Of a stretch of 7,045 nt of DNA, positions 1 to 7,045 are shown one piece after another. Source of the stretch: an uncultured Porphyromonadaceae bacterium (GTDB lineage Bacteria; Bacteroidota; Bacteroidia; Bacteroidales; Muribaculaceae). A program made the position numbers and the translations under genes. Numbering within the stretch: the stretch's first letter is position 1; each line of letters begins with the position of its first letter. The notes beneath the pieces were generated by a model. The model searched no databases. It saw nothing but the letters and a program-made list of their open reading frames with translations, and was not told the DNA's origin. The stretch lies in contig CAJJQT010000103.1 of NCBI GenBank assembly GCA_905193995.1, positions 1-7,045 on the forward strand, written 5' to 3'.

Positions 1-1
1 G

Positions 2-1006
2 AAACTCCGCTCTGCCGAGGAGATAAGAGCTTTCTTTGCAGAGTGTGCCAAGATTTTTTATGATGCCATACCATGCAAATGGTTTGACATTAACGAGGAT
101 ATTGACCCGCGCAACTTCAAAGAGTTTATGGAGAAAGCACATTTGTCCGATACGCTGCCAATTAAACAGCTTTTTGATAATCTTGAACTCAATAGTGACA
201 CGGGTATACCGAAAAACGCAGCAGCCTTATTCTTTGGAAGAGCACCGGAACGTAAATTTCCACATGCCGTGATACGTTGTCTGCGTTTTAAGGGTCTTGA
301 CAAAGTACATATTATTGATGACAAGACTTTCGGGGGGCCATTATACCGACAATATCTTGATACACTTTCTTGGATTGAAAGCAAACTTGAGGTCGAATAT
401 ATTATCAAGGGGACAGGACCTCGCCAGGAAATATGGGAGATACCGCTTGATGTTTTCAAGGAAGCCGTTATGAACGCCATCTGTCACCGCGACCTTTATG
501 AAGAGGGTGCTACAACCATGGTGGAAATTTATGATGACCGAGTGGAAATATCCAACCCCGGCGGTCTTCTACCTGTCGTGGCAGAAGAGTTCGGGCACAA
601 GAGTATGAGCCGTAATCCCCTTGTATTCGGTTTGTTTACTCGTATGCAAATTGTCGAGAAAGTCGGATCCGGCATCCCGCGTATGCGAGAATTAATGAGG
701 AATGCCGGACTACCGGAACCAATTTTCAGTACCAAAGGGTTCTTTACCGTCACCCTTATGAAACGTGTCAAAGCCGATAGAGCCAACGATGATAGATTAA
801 ATGATAGATTAAATGATAGATTAAATTCGCGTGAAAAAAGAGTGCTTCAGATTTTGGCAGAAACTCCCGGCCTAAGAACCAACGATTTATCTTCGATGAT
901 AGAAGTCAGTATCCCTACATTGTCTCGCACATTAAAGAATTTAATCAGTCTTGGCATGATAGAATATCGTGGTGCAAAAAAGACCGGAGGTTATTATGTT
1001 TTGTAG
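2..1006 (+). CDS. C-terminal part of an ATP-binding (HATPase_c_4, COG2865-type) putative transcriptional regulator; 5' end outside window
   Basis: The frame is open from base 2 to the TAG at 1004-1006, giving 334 visible residues. The first internal ATG is at 128, but the 42 codons before it (KLRSAEEIRAFF...) match the family pattern, so the true start lies upstream. What I see (numbering from base 2): a segment with FFGRAPERKFPHAVIRC (about residues 77-93) typical of the region after an AlbA_2/Schlafen-like domain; a GHKL-type ATP-binding domain with an N-box-like EAVMNAICHRDL (154-165), ISNPGGL (183-189) and EKVGSGIPRM (219-228); a linker with three DRLN units (264-275); and a winged-helix domain (about 276-334). 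Family knowledge: such proteins usually carry an N-terminal AlbA_2 nucleic-acid-binding domain, which would be outside the window, and are annotated as ATP-binding proteins or predicted regulators; their true role is poorly known. The gene is visibly more AT-rich than the efflux operon, and it converges on that operon across a shared hairpin. Family call is firm; function is not. Confidence 0.85.
   Translation, partial: KLRSAEEIRAFFAECAKIFYDAIPCKWFDINEDIDPRNFKEFMEKAHLSDTLPIKQLFDNLELNSDTGIPKNAAALFFGRAPERKFPHAVIRCLRFKGLDKVHIIDDKTFGGPLYRQYLDTLSWIESKLEVEYIIKGTGPRQEIWEIPLDVFKEAVMNAICHRDLYEEGATTMVEIYDDRVEISNPGGLLPVVAEEFGHKSMSRNPLVFGLFTRMQIVEKVGSGIPRMRELMRNAGLPEPIFSTKGFFTVTLMKRVKADRANDDRLNDRLNDRLNSREKRVLQILAETPGLRTNDLSSMIEVSIPTLSRTLKNLISLGMIEYRGAKKTGGYYVL
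791..826 (+). repeat. Three exact 12-bp tandem repeats coding for DRLN x3
   Basis: The unit GATAGATTAAAT occurs three times head to tail (791-802, 803-814, 815-826) without a mismatch. Each unit is four codons (Asp-Arg-Leu-Asn), so gain or loss of copies keeps the reading frame. The array sits exactly in the linker between the GHKL ATPase domain and the C-terminal winged helix of the surrounding gene. Confidence 0.95.
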
Positions 1007-1064
1007 AGATTCTTCCTGTTTGAGCATCTAAGTCAATCTCGAGTCGCGTCAATTTAATATTTAA

Positions 1065-1109
1065 CAAGGAGGCTGAGCCGCCATTAAAGTTTACGGCTCA
1101 GCCTCCTTG
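1065..1109. terminator. Perfect 16-bp hairpin between convergent genes, probable bidirectional terminator
   Basis: The left arm 1065-1080 (CAAGGAGGCTGAGCCG) is perfectly complementary to the right arm 1094-1109, with a 13-base AT-rich loop. It lies 58 bases after the stop of the plus-strand ATPase gene and 17 bases after the stop of the minus-strand RND permease gene, where both transcripts need to end. Neither flank has a long uninterrupted T run: the minus-strand exit reads TTAAATATTAAATT and the plus-strand exit GAGTTATTG. Termination is therefore inferred from stem strength and position. The rest of the 1007-1126 spacer shows nothing else I can name. Confidence 0.75.
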
Positions 1110-1126
1110 AGTTATTGTAGCTGATG

Positions 1127-4100
1127 TCAGATGGTGTCGCCGGTGTTCTTTTCGTCGGCGGCGCTGAGGCCTTTCGCGGAGTGGAAGAAGCCCGTGATGT
1201 ACTTCTCGCCGAAGCGCTGGCAGAGCTCCCAGAAGTTGGGGACGAAGAGCGTGCCCACGATGGCGTTGACGAACATGCCGAACACAACCGCCGTGCCGAG
1301 CGACACACGCGAGGCCGCACCGGCACCGGTGGCGAAGAGCATCGGCAGCACACCGAGCACGAAGGCCAGCGCCGTCATCATGATCGGGCGGAAGCGCACA
1401 CGGCCGGCGTCGAGCGCCGCCTGGCGGATCGGCTGGCCGCCCTTGCGGAAGTCGATGGCATACTCCACGATCAGGATCGCGTTCTTGGCCGACAGACCCA
1501 GCAGCAGGATGATGCCGATCTGCGTATATATGCTGATCGACTGGCCCATGAAGATACAGCCGATGACGGTGCCGAGGATGGCCGTGGGCATGGCTATGAT
1601 CACGGCGAGGGGGTCGGTAAGGCTCTCATACTGCGCCGCGAGCACGAGCAGGGTCACGACGATAGCCAGAATGAGCACGAAAGTGACAGTCGTGCCTGAC
1701 TGTGTCTCTTGATATGCCTCGCCGGTCCAGGCGTAGCCGTAGTTCTGTCCGAGAGTTCCGCTCACAAGCTCTTCCATGGCTTTGATGCCGTCGGCCGACG
1801 ATACACCCTCGGCCGGAGTGGCGGTCAGCGCCGCCGTGTTGTACATATTGTAGCGGCTTACGGTAGGCTCGCCCATGGACGGGCGCACGGTGGCGAACGA
1901 AGCCATCGGCACCATGTCGCCGGCGGAATTGCGGACTGTCAGATTCGGGATGTTCTCGACACGGGCGCGGGCGTCGCCGTCGGCGGCCAGATTCACCTGA
2001 TAGACGCGCCCGAAGTCGACGAAGTCGTTGACGTAGGCGCCGCCCATGTAGGCCGACAGGGTCGAGTAGACATCCTCGAGGCGCAGGCCCTGCATCTTCA
2101 CGCGGTTGCGGTCGATGTCGACCGTGTACTGCGGCACGGTGCCCTGATAGAGCGACGTGATGGCGGCGATACGCGGATCGCGGGCAGCGGCGTCGCGGAT
2201 CTCGCCGAGAGCCTTCATCATCTGCTCGGGACCGAGGTCGTTGAGGTCGAGCAGCTGCATCTCCAGGCCCGACGACATACCCAGACCGGGAATTGCCGGC
2301 GGATTGAGCGAGAAGATCACAGGCTCCTGCATGCCCGCGGCGATCTCGTCGGCCTTTTTGATGATTGAGTTGACCGACAGTGACTTCGCCTTGCGGTCGC
2401 TCCACGGCTCCAGAATGACGAACGCCGAGCCAAGATTGGAGCTGGCTCCGCCGCCCATGAACGAGAAGCCGCTCACGGCCATCACATCCTTCACGCCGTC
2501 GACATTGCGGAGCTGCTCGGCGAATTCATTGACGACCTTGTCGGTACGGTCAAGCGAAGCTCCGGTAGGCAGCTGTATCGACGAGATGAAGTATCCCATA
2601 TCCTCCTGAGGGACATAGCTGGTCGGCCACTTGACGAAACCCCAGAAGGCCAGGCCTGTCAGCACGAAATACAGGGCGATGGCCACCCACGGACGGCGCA
2701 GGAACTTGCCCACGATCTTCATATACAGCGCCAGAGTGGCCCCGTAGCCCTTGTTCCACCATTTGTAAAGGAAGAAGCGCGGCGGCCTGGTGGGGCGGAG
2801 GAACAGGGCGCACATGGCCGGCGTGAAGGTCAGGGCGTTGAAGCCCGAGAAAGCCGTCGAGACCGCGATCGTCAGCGCGAACTGCTTGTAGAGCTGCCCC
2901 GTGATGCCGCTGACGAGGGCCGTCGGGATAAACACCGACAGAAGTACGAGCACCTCGCCAATGACCGGTCCCTGAAGCTCGATCATGGCTTTTTCGGCCG
3001 CCTGGCGCGGATTCAGCTTGCCCTGGTCGAGCAGTCGCGAGCAGTCCTCCACCACCACTATGGCATCGTCGACCACTATGGCTATGGCGAGCACAAGGCC
3101 GAAAAGCGTCAGAGTGTTGAGCGTGAAGCCCATGAACTTCATCACCGCCAGAGTCGCGATCAGCGACACCGGAATGGTCAGCATCGGGATGATCACAGCG
3201 CGCCAGTTCTGCAGGAACAGCAGAATGACGATCATGACCAGGAGCGTTGTCTCCAGAAAAGTGATCAGGAGCTCGTCGATCGAAGCTGTGACGAACTCCG
3301 TGGTGTCGAGCATGATGTTGTAGCTTACGCCCGGGGGAAAGTAGGCCTTGAGCTCCTCGAGCTTGTCATCGCATCGCCTGGCCACGTCGAGCGCGTTGGC
3401 GCCCGGGAGCTGCGAAATGCCTATCAGGGCCGTCTGCCGGCCGTTGACGCGCGATATCTGGGTATAAGATGTGGAACCGAGGTCGACCTCGGCCACGTCG
3501 CGCAGCCGCAGGATGCCGTTCGAGTCGGACCGCAGCACTATGTCGCCGAACTGGCCGGGGCTGATCAGGCGTCCCTGCGTCGTGAGCGTATAGGTGAACT
3601 GCTGGTTGGCGTCGGTCGGACGGTCGCCGACGCTGCCGGCCGACACCTCGATGTTCTGCGACTGGATGGCGGCCTCGACGTCGGCCGGGGTCAGTCCGCG
3701 CTCGCGCATGACGTCGGGCTTGAGCCAGACGCGCATCGAATAGTCGCCGCCGCCGAAAGCCGACACGCTGCCCACGCCGTCGACTCGCGCGAGCTCATCG
3801 GTCAGGTGCAGGTTGGCGTAGTTGGTCAGATACAGTGCGTCATAGCGGCCGGGATCGTCACTGTCGAGGCTGATGAACAAGATCTGATTCGATGACTCGG
3901 ACATCACTGACACGCCCTGCTGCTTCACCGGGCCGGGAAGGGTGGCCTCGGCCTCGGAGATGCGGTTCTGCACCTTCACGGTGGCTATGTCGAGGTCGAC
4001 GCCGTCCTCGAAGGTCAGCGTCAGGCGATACGAGCCGTCGGAGCCGGAGGTCGAGCTCATGTAGAGCATACCCTCGATGCCGTTGACCTGCTGCTCAATG

Positions 4101-4294
4101 GGAACACCCACCGTCTCGGCCACGGTCTTGGCGTCGGCGCCCGGATAATTGGCGGCCACCATCACCGTCGGGGGTGTGATGTCGGGATACTGCGACACCG
4201 GCAGCTTGCTGAATGTCAGCGCTCCGGCAAGCACCATGGCCACCGCGATGACTATCGCAAAAATGGGCCTTTCGATGAAAAACTTACTGAACAT
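1127..4294 (-). CDS. RND-family (HAE1, AcrB/MexB-like) multidrug efflux permease
   Basis: This is the inner-membrane proton/drug antiporter of a tripartite efflux pump; 1055 residues is the normal length for AcrB-like proteins. The N-terminus [13 protein letters not shown] and the following [13 protein letters not shown] and YPGADAKTV blocks are hallmarks of the HAE1 group. Twelve membrane segments fit: TM1 near residues 10-28, TM2-6 between about 341 and 497, TM7 near 537-556, and TM8-12 between about 871 and 1020, with two large periplasmic loops between TM1/TM2 and TM7/TM8. The proton relay is intact: D409 and D410 in TM4 ([13 protein letters not shown]), K937 in TM10 ([13 protein letters not shown]), and R967 and T974 in TM11, matching AcrB D407, D408, K940, R971 and T978. 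A glycine-rich loop ([13 protein letters not shown], about 610-622) falls where AcrB has its switch loop. The start ATG lies 9 bases after the adaptor stop codon, so it is the last gene of the operon. Substrates cannot be read from sequence. The closest alternative, a heavy-metal (HME) RND pump, is unlikely given the HAE1 motifs. Confidence 0.97.
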   Translation of the reverse strand: MFSKFFIERPIFAIVIAVAMVLAGALTFSKLPVSQYPDITPPTVMVAANYPGADAKTVAETVGVPIEQQVNGIEGMLYMSSTSGSDGSYRLTLTFEDGVDLDIATVKVQNRISEAEATLPGPVKQQGVSVMSESSNQILFISLDSDDPGRYDALYLTNYANLHLTDELARVDGVGSVSAFGGGDYSMRVWLKPDVMRERGLTPADVEAAIQSQNIEVSAGSVGDRPTDANQQFTYTLTTQGRLISPGQFGDIVLRSDSNGILRLRDVAEVDLGSTSYTQISRVNGRQTALIGISQLPGANALDVARRCDDKLEELKAYFPPGVSYNIMLDTTEFVTASIDELLITFLETTLLVMIVILLFLQNWRAVIIPMLTIPVSLIATLAVMKFMGFTLNTLTLFGLVLAIAIVVDDAIVVVEDCSRLLDQGKLNPRQAAEKAMIELQGPVIGEVLVLLSVFIPTALVSGITGQLYKQFALTIAVSTAFSGFNALTFTPAMCALFLRPTRPPRFFLYKWWNKGYGATLALYMKIVGKFLRRPWVAIALYFVLTGLAFWGFVKWPTSYVPQEDMGYFISSIQLPTGASLDRTDKVVNEFAEQLRNVDGVKDVMAVSGFSFMGGGASSNLGSAFVILEPWSDRKAKSLSVNSIIKKADEIAAGMQEPVIFSLNPPAIPGLGMSSGLEMQLLDLNDLGPEQMMKALGEIRDAAARDPRIAAITSLYQGTVPQYTVDIDRNRVKMQGLRLEDVYSTLSAYMGGAYVNDFVDFGRVYQVNLAADGDARARVENIPNLTVRNSAGDMVPMASFATVRPSMGEPTVSRYNMYNTAALTATPAEGVSSADGIKAMEELVSGTLGQNYGYAWTGEAYQETQSGTTVTFVLILAIVVTLLVLAAQYESLTDPLAVIIAMPTAILGTVIGCIFMGQSISIYTQIGIILLLGLSAKNAILIVEYAIDFRKGGQPIRQAALDAGRVRFRPIMMTALAFVLGVLPMLFATGAGAASRVSLGTAVVFGMFVNAIVGTLFVPNFWELCQRFGEKYITGFFHSAKGLSAADEKNTGDTI

Positions 4295-4303
4295 GGCGCG
4301 CTG

Positions 4304-5419
4304 CTATTTGACGGTTCGGGGTGCGACGGTGATGCCGTCGCGCATCTTGAGCATAGCGGAGGTCACGTAGCGGTCGCCCGGGCGGACGCCCGACTCTACC
4401 ACGCGCATGGTGTCGTTGATCAGATCACCGACCTTCACCGGCGTATAGACCACGCGGTTGGAGTCGTTCACCACATACAGGTATCGGCCGAGCTGATCGG
4501 TGCCCAGCGACGAGTCGCGCACGAGCATGGCCTGCGGCTCGACCTTGTAGGGAAGGCGCACGGTCACATACATGCCGTCGCGCAGCTCGCCCCATGTGTT
4601 CTTAAGCTCGCACTTCAGCAGCAGAGAGCCGGTCGATGTGTCGACGTTGGGCGATATGTAGTACATGCGCCCGGTGTAGGAGTGCGGCAGCGTCTCCTGA
4701 AATTCGATCGGTATGGAGTCATAGTCGATCATGTGGCGGTTGTTGGTGTACTCGAACATACGGAGGAACGACGCGTCCTCGATGTGGAAGTACGCGTCGA
4801 CAAGCGCGTCGGCGTATATCTTGGCCAGCGGCACCGGCGATCCCTCGCCGGCAATGTAGGCGCCCACCGAATATGGGCTCGACGTGATGCGGCCGTCGAA
4901 CGGAGCACGGATCGTGCACTTGTCGACATTGCTGCGGGCCTGATCGACCTGCGCACGGGCCGTCTTCACTGCCGCGCGGCTCTGGTCGCGGTCGCTCAGT
5001 GCCTGCGCCACCTCCATCTGCGACACGGCATGGCTCGGCGCCGCCCGCTGCACGGCCTCATAGTGGCTCTCGGCGTACCGGTTGGCGCTGATGGCCTTGG
5101 CCAAAGAGGCCTCGGCCTCGGCCAGGGCGTCGGTGTAGGTATTGGTGGCGATGGTGAAGAGAACCTGCCCCTTGCGCACCTGCGAGCCCGACGCATAGTC
5201 CTGCGACGCTATCGTGCCGTTGATGCGGCACACGATGTCGGCGTAGTCCGAGGCATAGAGCGTGCCGGGATACGATTTGAAGAGCGTCACCGAATCGGTC
5301 ACCACCGGAGTCACGTCGACGGTCATTTCCGGGGCCGGCGCGGCCTCCTTTCTGTGGCCGCAGGCTCCCAGCGCCACAGCCAGCGCCACCGCGGTGGCTA
5401 CATTATATATATGTCTCAT
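4304..5419 (-). CDS. RND efflux periplasmic adaptor (membrane fusion protein, AcrA/MexA-like lipoprotein)
   Basis: This protein joins the RND permease to the outer-membrane channel in the periplasm. The 371 residues begin with a hydrophobic signal ending in a lipobox, LGAC with Cys20, so it is predicted to be lipid-anchored. The order expected of the family is visible: a first lipoyl half-motif (VCRINGTIAS..., about 63-90, with SGSQVRKGQVLF), an alpha-helical hairpin (about 95-168, rich in Ala, Glu and Arg, containing VSQMEVAQALSDRDQSRAAV), a second lipoyl half (CTIRAPFDGRITSSPYSVGAYI, about 168-189), then beta-barrel and membrane-proximal regions ending in GDRYVTSAMLKMRDGITV. The hairpin-to-lipoyl passage runs parallel to AcrA. 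The gene starts 13 bases after the outer-membrane factor stop codon and ends 9 bases before the permease start, so all three are very likely co-transcribed and translated together. No Shine-Dalgarno sequence is seen before the start, which is usual in this phylum. Confidence 0.96.
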   Translation of the reverse strand: MRHIYNVATAVALAVALGACGHRKEAAPAPEMTVDVTPVVTDSVTLFKSYPGTLYASDYADIVCRINGTIASQDYASGSQVRKGQVLFTIATNTYTDALAEAEASLAKAISANRYAESHYEAVQRAAPSHAVSQMEVAQALSDRDQSRAAVKTARAQVDQARSNVDKCTIRAPFDGRITSSPYSVGAYIAGEGSPVPLAKIYADALVDAYFHIEDASFLRMFEYTNNRHMIDYDSIPIEFQETLPHSYTGRMYYISPNVDTSTGSLLLKCELKNTWGELRDGMYVTVRLPYKVEPQAMLVRDSSLGTDQLGRYLYVVNDSNRVVYTPVKVGDLINDTMRVVESGVRPGDRYVTSAMLKMRDGITVAPRTVK

Positions 5420-5432
5420 GTCGTATGATTTT

Positions 5433-6827
5433 TTATTCGTCAGTATTCAGATATTCGCTGTAGCCTCCGCCGAGCGCCTTGTACAGGCTGACAAGCGCCG
5501 TCATGGCCGCGCCGCGCGAGGTGATCACGGAGTTGGTGTAGTTGAGCAGGTCGACCTGTGCGTTGGCCACCACGGTAAATTCCTCGAGGCCCTGCGTGTA
5601 AAGGTCGAGCGACATATCGAGAAGCTCGGCGGCCGCCTCAGCCGCCTTGCGGTAGTATTCGGCCTGCTCGAGCGAGGTGCGGTAGCTATCCAGCGCATCG
5701 GCCACTTCGGTATAGGCGTTCATCACCGTGAAATTGTAGGTCGCCACGGCCGATTCGAGCGCATCGCGGGCAGATGCCACGCCGGCGCGCCGCGCGAAGC
5801 CGTCGAAGAGCGTCCACGACAGCGTCGGAGCTACCGAATATGTGAAGCCGCGGTCGGTGAACATATCGCCCGGACGCGGAGCCGACACGCCGACCGCTCC
5901 CTGCAGCGACAGCGACGGCAGATAATCCTTGCGGGCAATGCCCAGCGAGGCCGCAGCTGCCTCGATCTGCTGCTCGGCCGCCAGGATGTCGGGACGCCGG
6001 CGCAACAGGCCGGCCGGGACGCCGGCGGCTACCGGCGCATTATAATTGGGCAGCGGAGCCGGACCGGCCAGGCGCGCAGCTATCTCTTCGGGGTAAACCC
6101 CCAGGAGGAGCGCCAGCGAGTTGATGTACGACCGGACGGCCGCCTCATACTGGGGCACGGCCGCTTCGGTAGAATACAGCACCGTCAGCTGCTGATCGAC
6201 GTCGATCTTCGACGCCAGGCCGCATTCGAAGCGCGTTGCCGCCAGCTGCGATATGGTGTCCTGCCTGATGATGTGCGCCCGCGCCACGGCCAGTTCCGAC
6301 TGGCTCACGCGCAGCCCGATGTATGCCTCGGCCACCTGGCCGCACAGACTCTGCATCGAGCCTACCCAGTCGGCGCGGCTGGCCCGGTACTGCGCCTTGT
6401 CGCGCCGCACGGCCGCCGTGATCTTGCCGAAGAGATCGATCTCCCACGACAGCGACGCGCCCAGCGAGTAGGTCGATGCCGACACCCCCTGGCTGCGGGC
6501 CCGCTCATAGCCGGCACTGACACCTATCTGAGGATAGTAGGCGCTGCGGGCCGCGTCGATCTGGCGGCGCGCCGCATCCATGCGCCTGAGGGCAACCACG
6601 AGATTGAAATTGTTGTCCTCAGCCTCCGAGATCAGCGAATCGAGCAGCGGATCGCCGAATCCGCGCCACCATCCGTCGGCCGACGGCAGCTCGGCTGCGG
6701 CGGCCGTGTCGGGCCAAGCCTGCGGCATCGTCCGCTGAAGGTGCGCCTCGGCGCCGGCGGCTCCACACGCCTGCACGCAGTCCGCCGAGACAGCCAATAT
6801 CATAAGGGGTAATATCAGTTTTTTCAT
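5433..6827 (-). CDS. Outer-membrane efflux channel (TolC/OprM/NodT family)
   Basis: This is the trimeric outer-membrane exit duct of the pump. At 464 residues it has the normal OprM/NodT length. Two OEP repeats are visible: the first with WWRGFGDPLLDSLISEA (53-69), NNFNLVVALRRMDAARRQI (72-90) and SWEIDLFGK (127-135); the second with the diagnostic GLLRRRPDILAAE (273-285), IGIARKDYLPSLSL-like spacing (about 295-308), SWTLFDGF (337-344) and the C-terminal LYKALGGG (448-455). The N-terminus MKKLILPLMILAVSA is a signal peptide. It carries Cys17 and Cys21, but neither lies in a canonical lipobox (SADC, VQAC), unlike many OprM/NodT relatives, so lipidation is uncertain. It is the first gene of the operon; the start chosen is the only ATG that puts the signal peptide at the N-terminus, and upstream sequence is AT-rich and non-coding. 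A long open frame opposite it on the other strand is a coding shadow. Confidence 0.95.
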   Translation of the reverse strand: MKKLILPLMILAVSADCVQACGAAGAEAHLQRTMPQAWPDTAAAAELPSADGWWRGFGDPLLDSLISEAEDNNFNLVVALRRMDAARRQIDAARSAYYPQIGVSAGYERARSQGVSASTYSLGASLSWEIDLFGKITAAVRRDKAQYRASRADWVGSMQSLCGQVAEAYIGLRVSQSELAVARAHIIRQDTISQLAATRFECGLASKIDVDQQLTVLYSTEAAVPQYEAAVRSYINSLALLLGVYPEEIAARLAGPAPLPNYNAPVAAGVPAGLLRRRPDILAAEQQIEAAAASLGIARKDYLPSLSLQGAVGVSAPRPGDMFTDRGFTYSVAPTLSWTLFDGFARRAGVASARDALESAVATYNFTVMNAYTEVADALDSYRTSLEQAEYYRKAAEAAAELLDMSLDLYTQGLEEFTVVANAQVDLLNYTNSVITSRGAAMTALVSLYKALGGGYSEYLNTDE

Positions 6828-6832
6828 ATCAT
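6824..6832 (-). other. Two-codon minimal open frame (ATG-ATA-TGA) overlapping the efflux operon start
   Basis: On the minus strand an ATG begins at 6832, five bases before the start codon of the outer-membrane factor and in another frame. It is followed by ATA and TGA, and the TGA overlaps the real ATG as ATGA. It could affect initiation, or it may be chance in AT-rich sequence. There is no evidence that it is translated. Confidence 0.25.
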
Positions 6833-6845
6833 ATTTATAGGGTTC

Positions 6846-6857
6846 TTATTTAAATAA
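6846..6857. promoter_or_regulatory. 12-bp perfect palindrome TTATTTAAATAA in the efflux operon leader
   Basis: TTATTTAAATAA equals its own reverse complement and sits 18 bases before the start codon of the first efflux gene. Position suggests either an operator-like site or an AT-rich unstructured leader that helps initiation. AT-rich palindromes of this size do occur by chance, so the regulatory reading is tentative. No clear -33/-7 promoter for the operon could be placed in the 163-base spacer; the best minus-strand candidate (TTTG at 6937-6934 with TAAAAATG at 6910-6903, spacer 23) is too poor to annotate. Confidence 0.3.
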
Positions 6858-6940
6858 CCTCGTAAAACACGAAATGTTGGCCCCTGTCCGAACCTCAAAT
6901 CCCATTTTTACAGAAAAAATCAGAAAAATAACGCAAAAAT

Positions 6941-6971
6941 TTTGCCACTCGAAAAAAACTTTATAACTTTG
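6941..6971 (+). promoter_or_regulatory. Bacteroides-type promoter for the tRNA-Glu gene
   Basis: TTTG (6941-6944) is followed after exactly 19 bases by TAACTTTG (6964-6971), which matches the -33 TTTG / -7 TAnnTTTG promoter consensus of Bacteroidota primary sigma factor. The tRNA starts 19 bases after the -7 box, leaving room for a short 5' leader. This is the strongest taxonomic signal in the window. Confidence 0.85.
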
Positions 6972-6990
6972 CACCGCTAAACGCGCGGAT

Positions 6991-7045
6991 GGCCCATTCG
7001 TCTATCGGTTAGGACGCAAGATTTTCATTCTTGAAAGAGCAGTTC
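6991..7045 (+). tRNA. tRNA-Glu (anticodon TTC), 3' end outside window
   Basis: The sequence follows the bacterial tRNA-Glu pattern: 5' acceptor strand GGCCCAT (6991-6997), TC, D-arm with GTCT (7000-7003) and AGGAC (7011-7015), and an anticodon stem CAAGA/TCTTG (7017-7021 / 7029-7033) closing a seven-base loop TTTTCAT. The anticodon TTC (7024-7026) reads GAA and GAG. The window ends within the T-arm after AGTTC, so the 3' acceptor strand and any CCA cannot be checked. It is transcribed away from the efflux operon. Confidence 0.93.

Noticed and set aside
128..130. ATG at 128 as the true start of the left gene
   Set aside because: The same frame is open to the left edge and its 42 upstream codons match the COG2865-type pattern, so the gene starts before the window.
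58..480. Minus-strand 140-codon open frame opposite the ATPase gene
   Set aside because: The plus-strand frame here carries continuous family similarity from base 2 through the stop at 1006, so the minus frame is incidental.
1032..1053. Two GTCAAT direct repeats (1032-1037 and 1048-1053) flanking a CTCGAG in the convergent spacer
   Set aside because: Six-base repeats in a spacer downstream of two converging genes have no obvious role and are expected by chance.
1124..2609. Several plus-strand open frames of 150-219 codons opposite the RND permease gene
   Set aside because: They are low-complexity shadows of the permease reading frame, with no domain, promoter or initiation context.
4682..5428. 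Plus-strand 248-codon open frame opposite the adaptor gene
   Set aside because: It overlaps almost the whole adaptor gene, has an Arg/Val/Gly-biased composition, and resembles no protein family; the adaptor frame shows clear lipobox and lipoyl motifs instead.
5262..6812. Plus-strand open frame of 516 codons opposite the outer-membrane factor and the adaptor N-terminus
   Set aside because: The translation is rich in Arg, His and Gly with no recognisable domain, and it lies opposite two clearly conserved efflux genes. GC-rich sense codons leave few stops on the opposite strand, so this is a shadow.
6858..6940. A CRISPR, riboswitch or transposon end in the divergent spacer
   Set aside because: I saw no repeated spacer units, no known riboswitch core and no terminal inverted repeats or target duplications there.

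Overview
The window looks like a chromosomal segment from the phylum Bacteroidota, order Bacteroidales. The best evidence is the promoter before the tRNA at the right edge: TTTG, a 19-base spacer, then TAACTTTG. This matches the Bacteroides -33/-7 consensus (TTTG / TAnnTTTG) rather than a proteobacterial -35/-10. The protein-coding starts also lack clear Shine-Dalgarno sequences, as is usual in this phylum. The GC-rich coding set between AT-rich spacers would fit a Muribaculaceae-like genome, but that family assignment is a guess.

Layout: (1) Bases 2-1006, plus strand: the C-terminal part of a large ATP-binding protein of the COG2865 / HATPase_c_4 type. It is cut by the left edge and ends in a winged-helix domain joined by a linker that contains three exact 12-bp tandem repeats. 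(2) Bases 1007-1126: a short spacer between convergent genes, with a perfect 16-bp inverted repeat that probably ends transcription from both sides. (3) Bases 1127-6827, minus strand: a compact three-gene operon for a complete tripartite RND multidrug efflux pump. It is transcribed as outer-membrane factor, then periplasmic adaptor, then inner-membrane RND permease, with gaps of 13 and 9 bases. (4) Bases 6828-6990: a 163-base AT-rich divergent spacer holding the tRNA promoter and the leader of the efflux operon. (5) Bases 6991-7045: the 5' part of tRNA-Glu(TTC), cut by the right edge.

The three efflux proteins should form one envelope-spanning machine. The permease takes substrates from the inner membrane or periplasm using the proton gradient, the lipid-anchored adaptor bridges, and the outer-membrane channel exports. 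All three frames are intact and the proton-relay residues of the permease are present, so the pump is predicted to be functional. No dedicated regulator lies in the window.

The left-hand ATPase gene is clearly less GC-rich than the efflux operon and may have a different history. No stretch longer than 300 bases lacks a gene. I found no previously undescribed system. The points most worth a second look are the repeat-bearing linker of the ATPase, the leader of the efflux operon, and the atypical signal peptide of the outer-membrane factor.
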